From Pyxicephalus adspersus (lineage: Eukaryota; Chordata; Amphibia; Anura; Pyxicephalidae): DNA of 64,000 nucleotides. The translations under genes and the position numbers were made by a program. Below the pieces are notes generated by a model. That model worked only from the letters and a program-made list of their open reading frames with translations. It was not told the DNA's origin and searched no databases. The stretch is taken from NCBI RefSeq assembly GCF_032062135.1, contig NC_092859.1, positions 33,478,853-33,542,852 on the forward strand. The letters run 5' to 3'. How positions within the stretch are numbered: position 1 is the stretch's first letter; every line of letters starts with the position of its first letter. Positions 13,293 to 25,886 of the stretch are shown here, piece by piece.

Positions 13293-14979
13293 CATGGCCT
13301 AGCAAAAAGGGGAAGGAGGGCAAAGGCTAGTACTTTTATCTTCTGTTATCAATCAGGAATGACCGCTGTGCTTTTCTATAGAGAAGAGCACAATGGGGTG
13401 TCCTCCCCCTTCCTCACTCTATTGAACAGTGCTATACATACAGTGTGGTTCATTTATCTGTCACTGGAAATTATCATGAATGTTTATTTCCAGTAACAGT
13501 GATCTGAGGCACCCAGTGGGAGCCCCAGTGCCCAAGAGAAGCTGTGCCACTTTGATGTGCCCCCATACAAAAAATATTTTTTTATATACTGTATGTATAT
13601 ATACTTTTTTTCATGCCCATGTCATTGAAGACCTACATGTATTAACCTCTTCTAATTATGCTAGATCCCAATTTTGGTGGATGTGTTTAATTCGTTGGGC
13701 ACAAATGCCAGGGACAGTTCATCCCGTGGTATTATCCCTGTCAGGCTGCCAAGCCTTGGCCAGCAATAGAGAGGAGTATTCCTTAGCAATAAGACACGGT
13801 ACACAGGGATTAGAGCTCTCTGTAGTCACTGTGCCACAAGTGTAATCCATTTGTAAAGTGGTATCCACAACAAAACTACAATCTGTTGTCTTTTGTGCTG
13901 ATTATTAAATCTTCACTGCTCATTTGTGCTTGAGCAGCTGTGTTTACAGCAATATTTTCACTACCAGCTACATGACAGTAACAGGCTGTAACAGTATGCT
14001 CAGGATTCTCAAAGTGATGTTATTATTACGTGATTTTAGAAAGAAAAAAAGGGTTGATACCTCTGTTGAGTTTTTATTGTGGTTTATGTTTCTCCTTTAT
14101 TTTTTACTTTTTCCTTGCTTCCCAGTCAAGATAGATCCCTCCTGTCTCTCTATTGGAACCACATCTTCCTTCCTTCTTTATATACAGTTCTTTACATATA
14201 TTAGTTTAAAATAATTAGGTTTAAAAAATAGTATTTTTTTATGAAAAGTGCTTTGCCACACTAAACATTTCACCCTTCTCTCTCAATGATGGCCTTTGTT
14301 ATATTTATAGGTTGGTATTAAAAAAAGTAATGAAGAGAATAAAAGCTTCTGTACATTAACAAACCAGTATGTATTAGTTGGTTATGGGGGTGAGGCAAGG
14401 GGTGTTCTCCATATTGTGTCCCTCATTGATAGTTTAGGAAAATGTGAGGTATGCCAGTGACTACCACCATGTGTGTCTTCTAATGAAGCTGTAAAACCAC
14501 TGAGCCATAAGGCTATGCTCAGACTGGCCATGAGGTTGCATGAAGTTTCCACTCCTCATGCCAGCGAACCACTACCTGCAGGGAGACATTATATGTAGCT
14601 TCACCCCACAGCAGCGCCATAGATGATGAATGGATGGCTGTAAGTAATACTTATACTAGTACCCCTCACTGTTACCAGCTGCCAATCATGCAGGCACTGG
14701 TTCTTTAAGAAGTTGTGCGGGATCACTTGATGCCTAAGAAGTTCTAAACCTGCCAGGAGATTTAGTAGAGTTTTTAATATCATTGCCTTTTTATCCCAAA
14801 GTTCAGAGAGGCAAAGAGTGAGACAAAATCTCCCCAGTGGGGTCAAATATTCACAAGAATGACTAGGGTTAGGCTTTCTTTTAGAAAAAAACTAAACATC
14901 AAATGTAATGCCCAAACATTTCTGTGTTCTTTTGAGGAGATTCACCTTCACTATCAGTCTTGGAAAGAAATTGAGAATA

Positions 14980-15222
14980 AATTGTTATTATTATTGCACA
15001 GTATTTATATAGCGCCAACATATTACGAAGCAATTTACAAAGTCCATAGTCACATGTATGTCACTAACTGTCCCTCAAAGGGGCTCACAATCTAATGTCC
15101 CTACCATGGTCATATGTCTTTAATACAGTCTAAGGTCAAGTTTGCGGGGAAGTCAAATAACCTCACTGCATGTTTTTGGAATGTGGGAGAAAACCACGGG
15201 AGTCCCCGGAGGAACCCCATGC
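14980..15222 (-). mobile_element. 5'-truncated copy of the same SINE
   Basis: It shares TTTATATAGCGCCAACATAT, CTGTCCCTCAAAGGGGCTCA and CTGCATGTTTTTGG with the copy at 16366-16680 in the same orientation. It ends near 15222 before the tRNA-like head, as expected for incomplete target-primed reverse transcription. An (ATT)n tail lies at 14981-14995. Confidence 0.8.
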
Positions 15223-15689
15223 CAAATCCTCTAAATTCTATTTCTGTTCTGGTGACAACCGTAATGTGTTGTATTTTCCATCACTCCATCACTTCCTGTT
15301 CTATAGATAGTTTCAGTAGGTCAAATAGGCAAAAATAAGGAATAATAAATAATAAAAAGGCTTAATATAAAAGTACAGAAAATGAGGTCTATTTATAATG
15401 TCTAACATTCACTGAATCATTCTCTGGTGTTAAATCTTCCAGGTCCATGTATTTCAATGGTAGAGACTGATTCTCCACCAGGGAATGTTTTGCTTTGTTA
15501 ATAAACCCCTTAGCAGATAATAGATATTACACACTAAGGGGTATTTGAAATACCTACACCAGGGTAAAAGCAGCTTTATAAAGGTGTGCACGTTTTTACT
15601 GTTGTGTCATAGTGATGAAGCTATCTTTCTAAAAGTATCTGTGTTACCCATTGCAACAATCTTCTCCTAAACCTGAAGCCATATGAACG

Positions 15690-16060
15690 TGTGATGAGTA
15701 TTCTGTGCAGAAATCGGAAACACGCACGATAATGGAACAAATTGTTCTAATTAGTTTGTTACCTCAGCTATTTCTTTGCTGCAGCCATCGTTCTCGGGAC
15801 AAATTGGAATGATACATTTTTAATGAGATTAGCGCAGCTTTGCCTGTGATTTGTTATTGAACTGTTTGGTGCTAATTATATTTCTTTTTCTATTATTATA
15901 TTTTGCATTATTTTCTTGCCGTTTGGCACACAATTGAAGCCTGCTGCTTCCTCTGGGAGCTAAAAGACAATTACAGGCTAGACTGCTTCTTGAGAAAATA
16001 CCGAAGACCCCATTTATCAACGTGCCTGAAGGAGGAAAAGTCCGTGTTGCTCAGCAACTA
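15690..16060. promoter_or_regulatory. Candidate conserved non-coding element
   Basis: High-complexity stretch with AATGAGATTAGCGCAGC, TGCTAATTATA and ACAATTACAGGCTAGAC, rich in TAAT-core motifs and bounded by SINEs on both sides. Overlapping ORFs on both strands lack any recognisable domain. Texture-based suggestion. Confidence 0.25.
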
Positions 16061-16365
16061 TATCTATATCCCTGGGATAGCAGCTGAAAGGAAATACCAC
16101 TGTTTGTTTTCAAACTATACAAAACTGTTAGTCTGCATGGGTTTTAAAGAGACACAGGGCTCATTAATGGGCAGAGTGACAGTGCTTTTTAATGGATAAA
16201 TAAACATTCCATCCACGTTCCCTTGACACTTCCTCGCTTCGTCAGAGTCTCCCTCTACTACTGTAATGGGGCAGGGCATTTGCATATCGGAAGGGGCATG
16301 TGACCTTCCCTTTCCAACAGAGCTCTGCCCTGAGCGGCCAATACTAAGTAAGTGATGTCATCCAG

Positions 16366-16680
16366 TTATTAATATTATACAGTATTTATATAGCGCCAAC
16401 ATATTAGGCAGTGCTGTACAAGGTCAATAGTCATGTCACTAGTTGTCCCTCAAAGGGGCTCACAATCTAATGTCCCTACCTTAGTCATATGTCATTAACA
16501 ACAGTAAAAGATCCTTTTTGGGGGGAAGACAGTTATCATAACTGCATGTTTTTGGGATGTGGGAGGAAAGCCATGCAAACACGAGGAGAACCTGCAAACT
16601 CCATGCAGATAGTGTCCTGGCTGAGATTTGAACCTGGGACCTAGCGCTGCATAACCTCCGAGCCACTGTGCTGCTCAGTT
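16366..16680 (-). mobile_element. tRNA-derived SINE, near full length (V-SINE/Mermaid-like)
   Basis: Read on the minus strand, the head carries pol III promoter boxes: an A-box-like TGGCTCGGAGG near 16654-16664 and a B-box-like GGTTCAAATCT near 16624-16634. It is followed by a body containing CTCCATGCAGATAG-type sequence and ATGTGGGAGG, and a tail with AGCGCCAACATATTA and an AT-rich end. The same body and tail occur at 14980-15222. Assignment to the V-SINE/Mermaid superfamily is from memory of its conserved core. Confidence 0.8.
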
Positions 16681-17970
16681 GGGTTACCTTTCTATAAAGC
16701 TATAGGAGAAATTCAATGACTAGTAAGAATGATTTACTTGTGGTTTATGGGAGATAATCTCTATTTTCTTTTGGTACTGTTTAATAAATGGGGGCAAATT
16801 AGCCCTTTCTTAATCGCTCTCTTGTAATCATGGAGGTAAAGTGGAGGAAAATTTACAGTTAATGACATTATGAGAAGAGGAATCTTGTAGAATTTGATGT
16901 TTTTGTGTTTTAAAAGACAATTTACTTTCTTTTGACCAGTGATATCAAATGGAATAGGAAAATAGTAAATGTTATACATTATTATTGTAATGTAATGTAA
17001 TAGTATACATTATGTAATTTAGGTATGTACTGTGGCCTATAGAAAGTATTTACATTTTCCCTGACTTCTTTGGTTGCCAACCGGCGACCCCAGCGGGGGG
17101 GCACAACTGCCAGAGCCACGGACCATGTCTCCCGTATGGATCACAGCCTCAGGCCTGCAATGGGATAGTGGGTGGGTTCTGGCATCATGACATCACTCTG
17201 GGGGGAGTTTCTTTCCCTTTGAGTGACACACAGCTCATGCGTGGTCTGGAGTCTGTGAAATTAGTGGTCCGTGACATCCAAAAGATTGGTGACCGCTGTT
17301 CTATAGCAATCATCTAGTAAAGGGAATGTAAAGGGACTGGTATCCCCCAATCAGCCTGCAGATGAATCTCTAGATTTTTTAAAATATTTTAGCTATAAGT
17401 CATCACAGTCATAATTCTCGCTGTTATTAGTATAAGGTTTTAATTAGACACATGAAGCCCTAAAACACACAGTTTTGCTAAGCTGAATTGTTAGATAACA
17501 CACAGTGCTCTGGGAATTTTATGTCAATAATGTTTCCCTAAACAAATACTGTGTGTGCATAAATAAGTCAATAAAAAACAATTCTCATGCAGGTATGCAG
17601 CATACTTAAATGGTACAGATAGTTCTGAGGCTGCACAGACACCAGGTAAGTTGGAGAAAAAATTGTCTAAAATATTGTCTAAAATATTTAAAAAGTAAAG
17701 TGACTACATTGCTTCTACATTCTTGATGGAACAAAATGTTCCATGTTATGAATACTAAATAGTTAATTAGTTTGCTGTTCTGTGGTCAAAAAGAAAAATA
17801 TATAAAGAGCTATATTCTAACTAGTGCAATCTGATATCTAAAAGGTAAAAATAAAACTTTAAAAGAAAACCAGTTAGATGTAATATGAAACATGCAAAAG
17901 TTTCTTCTGCAAGAAGAAAGTTTCCCCGATTTTTTTTCCTAAAGTTTTACACTAAATTTTTTTCATGCAT
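16681..17970. other. Non-coding stretch with family D repeat
   Basis: Outside 17075-17305 the DNA is AT-rich and shows no gene. GTAATGTAATGTAATAG near 16986 is a minor simple repeat. Confidence 0.5.
17075..17305 (+). repeat. Dispersed repeat, family D, copy 1
   Basis: Shares AGAGCCACGGACCATGTC, GTGGGTGGGTTCTGGCATCA, TGACATCA and TTTGAGTGACAC with 46895-47065 in the same order and orientation. CpG-bearing; no open frame; class unknown. Confidence 0.6.
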
Positions 17971-18990
17971 CAGTACTCAACAATTACCCATTGAGGAACC
18001 CTTTAAATAATTTTCAGGTGTTGGGGAACCATTTAAATAATTTTCAGGTCTCTGGGAACCCCTGCTAAAACCACTTTATTGGTGGTCAGTGGAAAGAATG
18101 TCCCTCCTACAGCGATGGCTAGTATACCCCCTTTTTAGACTACTAAGTTTATTAGAGCACAGGTTCCAAGCACAAGGCCCGCAGGCTGAATCCCATCCAT
18201 CCAGCCAATTTATATGGCCTACAGTGACTGTGCTGCATCCAAGCACCTGACATTTGCAGGCAGGAGTACCCAGTCCCAGAAAGCTAGGTAGAAGCAGGGA
18301 GGTCCACACAAGTCCCTGACTGCGCTCCTGCCAAGACCCAGCACTAAACAGGACTATGTCCCAATCCTGCTGCCAGTAGTATGCTGCTGCTGCTCCAGGT
18401 ATGGAATCCCTGTGGGATTCTACATTAGCAATGTTACCAGACTCAGAGGCCTCCAACTCAGCACAGTCAGTGGCTCCATTCCCCTCACATAGATAGGCCA
18501 AGACAGGTCAGGTACACCTACCCCAGAAAAAGGTGCTAAGAACAAAAAAACAATCACTCCCAAAATGTCCAAGAGAAAAATTGATGCAGAAGGGAAACAA
18601 TTTATTGAAAGATAGGAAAGCAAAATATATGTTCATGCTTCACAGAGACAAGCATGTTCTTATTTTTAGAACATGATTAATGCACGTGAATGGTGTGAGA
18701 TATGGTGTCTCAAGGTGAGGAAGGATGTATACTTCTACTAACACTATGTATGTTAATAAATCATTTGGCCCTTGACTTTTAGCCTGGAATTTCAGATTTC
18801 GTCCCCTTTCGTGATTTGAGTTTGACACCCTTGCATTAGAGCCATGTAACTGGCTCTGCCAAGTGGGGTGGGCACCAAAACTATGCAGGCCTCATCAAAT
18901 GGAGAATCAATTGGTCACAATTCAGTGAATCCCTAGCAACCTCTGGAGGCACCCCGAGGTTCCACTGAACCCTAGTTGAGAATGGCTGCT
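17971..18990 (+). mobile_element. Older MITE (family A) interrupted by the hAT-like insert
   Basis: The left part 17971-18157 (CTCAACAATTACCCATTGAG, CCCCTGCTAAAACCA) and the right part 18834-18990 (GGTTCCACTGAACCCTAGTT) match the two halves of the uninterrupted copy at 10588-10813. An internal short duplication repeats TTTAAATAATTTTCAGGT at about 18001-18050. It pre-dates the hAT insertion. Confidence 0.7.
18158..18833. mobile_element. hAT-like non-autonomous transposon with 8-bp target duplication
   Basis: The ends CACAGGTTCCAAGCACAAGG and (inverse of the right end) CAAGGGTGTCAAACTCAAAT share CA-AGG-T--CAA--CAA. The flanks are TATTAGAG (18150-18157) and CATTAGAG (18834-18841), an 8-bp direct repeat with one change, as hAT elements make. 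The insert divides a MITE of another family. No intact transposase is visible; frames within it have no recognisable domain. Confidence 0.75.
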
Positions 18991-21900
18991 TTGTAATTTT
19001 GTAGCTCAGAAACGAATAATCCTCCATTCTACCATGTCAGTATGACAATGAAATGGAGATTTTGATTGGGTGCAAGAAGGAATAGAATCATTTCTTTCTG
19101 CGGACACACATGGCCTTGAAAATCCCACAGTCAGTGTTGCATCTGCTAGGAATATTCTGTACACACATACTCGCATTCCGGGTATATTACACTCTCCAGA
19201 TCCACAGGAAAGACATTTAACAGCTGGACGCTTCTCCTAAGGACTTGGCACTGAACAGCTACTTAGCTTAGTTTATATTAGCAGCGGTTTGGGCATTATC
19301 ATAGTTATAACTCTCATTCCTATTGTAAAACCATACGTAATTATTTTATATATAGAATATAGGTGTTATACAATATATATAATTTATACTTTATTCATTG
19401 ACGTATCCTCTCCAATCTTGTAGCTAAAATAAATAGATATAAAAATTTTCTACATTGTGCAAGATTCAGCCATCATACAAATCACTCCTTGTATCTGTGA
19501 TTGCCTCTAGTGTTTACTTTTACTGCATGTTGTTGGGCAAGCAGCTGGAGAACAACTGGTCTGGGAAAGGAAAAGTATGCTGCACTTTCTGAAAAAAATC
19601 TGCCTATATGCTGGTATGCATTTTACAGGTTTTTTTTAACCCAGTCTCCCTGCTTCTCGAGCACAATCATTTATTTAGATATTTTCCAAAACACAAACCA
19701 ATCAGCAGAAATCTAGGCATTTATTATCTGCAATGTTGTAAGTTCCAGGCAATTTCTTTGGAAAATCCTGGCAAAAGAAGAGTCTTGTAGGGAGAAGACA
19801 GATCTGGGAACAGTGACAAGGGAGTTTTTTCTCCTCTGTCACCACCCCGTAGCTGCCTCAGCTCTGTTCCCACCACCACAGCCACAAGTTTTCTTTCCCT
19901 GCGAGGTGTAGGAGGTAGAGGTGGTGCACAGTTAGGTAAACTCTCCCAGTATTCTGTATACCCAGTAGTCTCCTATACACACTTTCATGGGTTTGTGGCT
20001 GTCCATCTGCAATTGAAAAGTTCATGATTGGTGAAAAACCAAACATTTTACAAGTTGGTAATTTTAATCATCAATATTATTTCTATCTTGCATATACTGG
20101 TCCTGGCAATAACAAAGTTAGTCTTAGGTAAAAACAGGGATCAGCATGTGCAGAAAAAGAGAGGAAAATGTAAAAATGAAACATTATTATTAATGAAATG
20201 TTGCTAAATGATAATTTCTTCCAGAAAAGCCTAACTTATCCAAGCTAAAACATTACAGCTGAGTTTTGAACCCAGAGAAGATTGGTATTTAACACAGGAA
20301 TGTAGATTCCTATCATTTAGGATACAAGCTTCAGGCTGTGTAATTCCCACTAATGATGTTGAGACGGGATCTCAGGATGGACAGATCAATGGGAGATAGC
20401 TTGATGATGCTTGCAGTTCAATAAACGGGTAATTAGGTGAGTTTGGGATAGCTGATGCAGCTTCTATTGCTTCTTTTGTGTTAAGTGAAATATGCAGGGA
20501 ATTGGGACTCAACAAATGTGGACGAAGGACAGGTAAGGCTGGAGTTTAACTTTAAAAAAAGATTTTTAACAACGCTGCAACATGTTCAGATGTGTAAAAA
20601 ATACAATTCAACACAATTTATGGGCATGGAAACTAATATTATTTATTTATAATTATTGATATTTAAAAAATATATTTTAAATGAGCTTCATCAGTCTTCA
20701 GTCAAGTCATCACCTCTGTTTAGAAAGTAAGTGCTGTCTCTGAATGATACTTGATACTAGGAGCAAAAGTATTCTTTTGTTATATTATTAATTTTATTAA
20801 TTTTGCATAATTTTATGCATAACAGTTTGACTTTTCAAATTTTGATGTTGCCTTTCCATCACCTTTCCATTTCAATTTGCAGTCAACCGTAACTTTGTAT
20901 GCAATACACTTCTGCTGCTGGTATAATATGATAGAGACAAGCAGATCCCCACTTAGCACTGCTAAAGCTACTGCAATGAATGTTCATTTTTTTCACAAAA
21001 ATAATGTTGCTAAAATCTTGACCATGTATACAGCTGACATAAAGAACACTGTTTTCTTTTTCCTCTGCAAATGTTACATTCACATATCTTGTGACTTAAC
21101 CTTAGTCCATCAGTCAATCTTCAGATTTTTTGATATGGGAAACAGGGGCATATTGCAGCATCAGCATATCCATAAATGATTGGTAAATCCACAAGTGATT
21201 TTTCCTACATTTTTCCACATTTCCTTTACAGGCGTTGGATGCAGTAAGACCTCGTTGATAGCTTACTAAGTAGTAAAGAATTGGATTGTGTCAGCAATCA
21301 ATCAATACAGAAAATTTGCTGTTGAAAATTACTTGCTAGTTCAGGTTATTAAAGGTGTAAGATTTTGACACCACTTAGATGCCCTCCTCAGGCTTTTTAT
21401 AATTGCCATATTGTTTCAAGTCAGAGAACAGGATCTAAAATTTCCTGGACCTTTCCATCATTAGTAACTTGACCGTTAAGAATACATTTTTATAGAGATC
21501 TATACATCAGACCAAAAAGACAAACATATGAGAATGAAAGTGGGACAGAAGGATTTAGTTTCAAACGTGGGACAGTGCCTCCAGATGAGGGACAGTTGGG
21601 AGTTCTGGCTTATTGCTAGAAAAAAAAGCCTCACCTCCCCTCTTACGTCAATGTAAAAGACTTCAAAATTAACTGGTCACATTACTCGTATTTTCCCTTA
21701 AGTCATCCAGCAAAATCCTCCCCTGACAGCATATGGTCCTCCCTTGCCTATCTGCCATCGCCATCTCTTTCAGCCTCTGTCAGTGGGAAACATAAAGGTT
21801 TTTTTCTTTTATCCCTTCCACTTTCAGCTGTGGCATTTTCTCAAACGAATGTTTCAGTGCGGCTGTAATGAAGCGTGATAATCCACAGCTGTAACATTCT

Positions 21901-23199
21901 TGGTCAAATGAATCAAGCAGGCTCCAAGCAGAGATCGTCCCTTTGTTTTGTAGGTCAGGTTCAGATTTGGACCTCATTCAGTTTATATTATATGGAAATA
22001 TTCTTAGGCAATCCACTGTATACTTTCCATTTCGGTGAGGCGGGCTGCCCTATGATCCTGCCTGATGGATCAGGCCTGCTAAAAGGACTTGTGATTTGAG
22101 AGGTTTTTATTCCTACTTTTTATGTGGGTTTTATTAAACACAAAGACCATGAAGGGTAAAGCATCTGCAGCAAAAAGTTGGCATTTCGTTTTGGTTTGAG
22201 TGGGAAAGTATCTCAGCTCTTCTCAAACTTTTATTGCCATATGTGTCTCTATATTTTCAAATTTCTTTTATATCTTATCAGGACATGGAGTGACTGTACA
22301 ATGGAAACACAGTGAAAATCTGACAATAATTTTGATTCTCTTCCAATCCAAAAGCGAGCCACTGAGTTTCTAGAGATGGGAGTACGACTTGCATGTCACC
22401 AAAGTTGACATGGGTTCAGAAAAATAATTGCAAAAAAAAAAACTTTTTCAGAGAAGGTTTGCCTCAGGTCATAGAGTTATTTATAGGGAAATGGCTGTAA
22501 TAAGGATGCCAAACATGATCTCATATGACAGACAGGCAGGTCTAGGGCCTGTGTTGACAGCTGTTGGGCTTGTGTCAGTGTCATCATTTTGATATCAATT
22601 TGATTGAATTAAAATTTATTGATATTTGGCCTGCAGTTGATCTTCTGAAATGCATTGACCTGCTCCAAATTTTGCTTTCCTATAGATTTATATGAGGAGC
22701 CTTAGAAGCCTTAACAATGCACTGAACATATTCTACACACAGAATTTAGCATTATAGTAGGCATTCTAGTACTGTACAGTTCTCTATTTAAACTAGGAAT
22801 TAAGTTTCTACTCTTATCTCCTAGTCTTTCTAGGTCTTCATCTTCCAGTTCCTGCCATGATGCTTTCTTGACATGTCAATCACTATTGAAGTAAACCCAT
22901 TTATTAAATTATCATTTGGTGATAAGGCTGTGTTCTGCTTCACCCTCACCCAGACTTTTCAACACAAACATTAATTAGGCATGGTCCACTGTTGTCACCA
23001 TCAGGAAACCTACCCTAACAAATGTAATGCCACCATTACTGTATGCTATGTAGACAGGAAGTGGCTGCAGCATTGAAATGTAACAAAATAAAAATAGTGA
23101 AAACAAATATTTTTATTTAAAAAGGCACATTGATAAGATACAAAATTTTTTAATAAATTGAATGTCATTCTGTTTACATTTGAATCTACTTTAGTTGTG
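18991..23199. other. Non-coding stretch
   Basis: No gene and no clear element over 4.2 kb. Overlapping opposite frames at 20877-21179 have no domain. Mostly unique-looking sequence. Confidence 0.5.
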
Positions 23200-23207
23200 T
23201 AGTAGTA

Positions 23208-23244
<37 letters not shown>
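23200..23244. repeat. (AGT)n microsatellite
   Basis: About 14 AGT units with one imperfection near 23208. Hydrophobic homopolymer frames seen on either strand come from this array and are not coding. Confidence 0.9.
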
Positions 23245-23245
<1 letters not shown>

Positions 23246-23289
23246 CGTAACTTAACTCTAAAAATAAAAAATTGCACACAGACAAGCCC

Positions 23290-23620
23290 TTTATTGTCCC
23301 CTCTGCAAATAAAAATAACTTTATCTGCCAGATCACATTTTTTTAAAATGCAGTCACCTCTGATCTGTTGCAGGTGCAGCCATCATATTCCTTTTTCTGT
23401 CATGGTTCTGATCTTTGGCCGTCTTGATTCGCTTCGTTGGGGTGATGTAACCCCCACACATGCCCCTAGGGATGCATCTTGGCATCCTTGTTTTTAGAAG
23501 AAGAGAGCAATCGGGCAAGTAGGTATGTTTTAGTGCAGAATGGATATTGCCTGTCCCTTTCTGCAATAAAGACCCGCCTGATTGCTAAGGTTTAAAGCAA
23601 ATTTTAGTTCTGCTTCAACC
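23290..23620 (+). mobile_element. Interspersed repeat, family B, copy 1
   Basis: Shares ordered blocks with 29873-30150: GTTGCAGGTGCAGCCATC, TCTTTGGCCGTCTTGATTCG, CAATCGGGCAAGTAGGTATG, GCCTGTCCCTTTCTGCAATA. It ends in AAATTTTAGTTCTGCTT, whose inverse resembles the start of copy 2 (AAAGCCGAACTAAA), so a MITE is likely. The (AGT)n array at 23200-23244 lies just outside. Confidence 0.55.
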
Positions 23621-24087
23621 ACAAGCACCCTATGTATTTTGTATTTAAAACTGGGAGCTTTGAGTAGTCAACATTCCAAAATAAGAACACACTATATTCT
23701 TCTGGCATCTGGTATCTATCTCAGTTTCCTGAAAACTTTGTTCAGTCACCATTGTAATTCATCTGAGCGTTCCTGTCATTTTTGCTGAGAATAAGATTGC
23801 TCCTTCTAGAAAGGAAGAGCTGAATGCACTGAAGCTTTCGTGCTACAGGTCTATGACAGTTGGGTTTATGACTATGATTACCCAGGGTGGGGTTTTATCC
23901 AACAATTCCATTTTCTGGGTAGTTTATTATATTAATACATCTTAAACCTGCTATTTCAGCATAGCATCCAAGACCCTCTGGTGTACATGCCCATATTTGT
24001 GGTGCAATGGTCATTAGGACCAAAAACAAGTGCCATGTCTTACAATTGTATAATTTGTTACTTCAAAATGGAAAATTTCTACACAAC

Positions 24088-24665
24088 TTTACCTCTTGGG
24101 CGGTTAATTTCTGTCTGGATTTTTTGTCTAAAAGCGGTACATTGTTTTTCATGAAAATGTATTTTACAGTTTAATAAAGTTTAAAAACCATGTCAAAATA
24201 ATAAATTAAATAAATTAAAAAAAATAAATTTAATAATAAATTTATTAATAAACTTTGACATGATATTGTGTTTAAAACTTTATTATACTCATACTATTAT
24301 ATTATACTGTAAAATAAATTTTCATTAAAGACAATGTACCGCTTATAGACATCCAGTGTATTGCATTCAATACAGTTATTTTGTATTGCATGCAATACAA
24401 AATAATTTGAAATTCCTGCCGCGCCCCTAGCGACGGCCATACGCACCAATGTCACCCGGAACTCCCGGGAAACGTCAGCGCACTGGCCGGGGGACAGATC
24501 AACAAAGAGAATGCGGCCAGGGGATGGCAGGACATTGGAGCCGATGGGACCAGGTAAGCCTTTATTTTTTATTGTTTTAGCTACCCCCAGTCTGGCTCGG
24601 GGTTACTGCTTTCAGATTGTTTTTTTACCCTGAGCCACAATCAGGCTTACCGTTCGGGAAGTTAA
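24088..24665 (-). mobile_element. TTAA-flanked non-autonomous transposon (piggyBac-like), copy 1
   Basis: Ends: TTTA-CCTCTTGGGC on the left and the inverse GGAAG-TTAA on the right (24662-24665). The interior shares long blocks with 29252-29740 in opposite orientation, including TTTATTATACTCATACTATT. A GC-rich block at 24415-24560 carries one terminus-proximal half, and a perfect 28-bp palindrome lies at 24377-24404. TTAA duplications with CC-starting ends suggest piggyBac-type mobilisation. No transposase is seen. Confidence 0.65.
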
Positions 24666-24708
24666 AGGCACCACACTTTAACATATAGTATTCATAGAAA
24701 CATGATTA

Positions 24709-25854
24709 CAGGTAGTCCCCGAGTTAAGGACATCCAGCTTACAGACGTCTCCTAGATACGAACGGGGGGGGCAGTTTGAATGACTTACAGAAGAAATCAA
24801 GACAAACTCTGCAGTTGTTTCTTTTTGCATATCAAAGCACAGGTTTCCCCAGAAGTTAATGAATGTCTACGCTTCATAAAGTAGGCCTGAAGCCATTTTG
24901 GCGGAGGGCCTCATGATAGGGGGAAGAGAAGACATAGAAGCAAGGGTTAAAGTAAAAAATAAATAAATAAATAAAAGAAGAAAAGAAGAATAAAAAGTTC
25001 GGAAAAATTAGGGGTTCTGATTGGTGGTTGACAGGATATAAAAAGGGGGGGTGAGAGGGGGGAGACAGCAGATAATACGAAAAGTTAGAGAGCTTCCCAC
25101 CCTCCCTCCCTGTGATAGGGGCTATCGGATTTGGTTTTTGTCATAGCAGCTTGGGTAGGCAGGTTACTAGTAAAAGTCCATGGAAGTTAGAGTTCAAAAG
25201 GGGGAATGTACGGGGGGTGGGACCCATAAGCGTATGGCTATTTCTGTTATGGGGTTGCCTTGCATGACACTCGGTTGTTGTGGGGGCTAGGTTTTGGAGG
25301 TAGAACCCGCTAACTGTCCCCGAGGCGGTGTACGGGCGGCTGGGGGCCGGGAAGTGGAGTGGAGAGGCCTGTGAAAATAAGGAGGGTATAGTGGGACATC
25401 CATGGACTAAAAGGAGGGTGTTTTTCCTCCTATTTAGCAGACTGGAAATGTTTGTTATTGTTACGTAAAACGGTGTATTGGTATTTGAAAATTGTAACAT
25501 TGTTCAATAAAAGGGGCTGCTATGGCCAATTTTACCAATAATTATTGTGTGGACTAATTTATTAGAACTTTAAAGGTAAAAGGGGGGTATGGTAATAATT
25601 GGTCGGGTTATAGAAGCTATGGATTCATCTGAAGTACCCTAGTCATGTTTTTTTTTTTTTTTTTTGCTGATTAACTCACAGTGAGGATTTTATACAATAA
25701 CTGACACCATGCTGCCTAATAACATGTTGAGACAAACATCTGTCCTAATTGCATTTATTAAAATAATAATGTACCTGTTCCGACCTACATACAAATTAAA
25801 TTTAAGAATAAACCTACAGTCCCTAATTCGTATGTAACCCGGGGACTATCTGTA
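24709..25854. mobile_element. Terminal-inverted-repeat DNA transposon split by a later insertion
   Basis: The left end ACAGGTAGTCCCCGAGTTAA pairs with the right end, whose inverse reads ACAGATAGTCCCCGGGTTAC (16-17 of 20 identical). Sub-terminal sequence also mirrors in part. The middle (about 24.9-25.6 kb) has quite different composition and looks like an insertion (see the LTR-like entry). I recall this terminus as a widespread vertebrate repeat but cannot give its superfamily. Confidence 0.6.
24914..25645 (+). mobile_element. LTR-like block with CCAAT, TATA and poly(A) signals
   Basis: Inside the surrounding transposon is a G-rich block with, in order, an inverted CCAAT box CTGATTGGTGG (25017-25027), a TATA box GATATAAAAAG (25035-25045) and AATAAA (25506-25511). 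That order and spacing suit U3-R-U5 of a solo LTR. Purine-rich stretches flank it. I could not fix TG...CA ends or a target duplication, so the boundaries are approximate and a chance arrangement is possible. No gag or pol sequence is present. Confidence 0.35.
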
Positions 25855-25886
25855 CTGTAATTCCAGAATATTTAATAAACTCGTAT

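Larger units (their letters stand above)
12177..14979. other. Non-coding stretch with microsatellites
   Basis: Contains (ATT)n at 12293 and (TA)n at 13270. Frames at 13480-13845 and 13924-14214 lack domains. Nothing further supported. Confidence 0.5.

Noticed and set aside
16620..16680. tRNA gene
   Set aside because: A and B boxes are present, but no cloverleaf or acceptor stem; this is the SINE head.
18076..18501. 141-codon minus-strand frame
   Set aside because: Spans the junction of the family A MITE and hAT-like insert; no recognisable domain.
23046..23497. Frames with poly-Leu or poly-Val
   Set aside because: Direct translations of the (AGT)n microsatellite.
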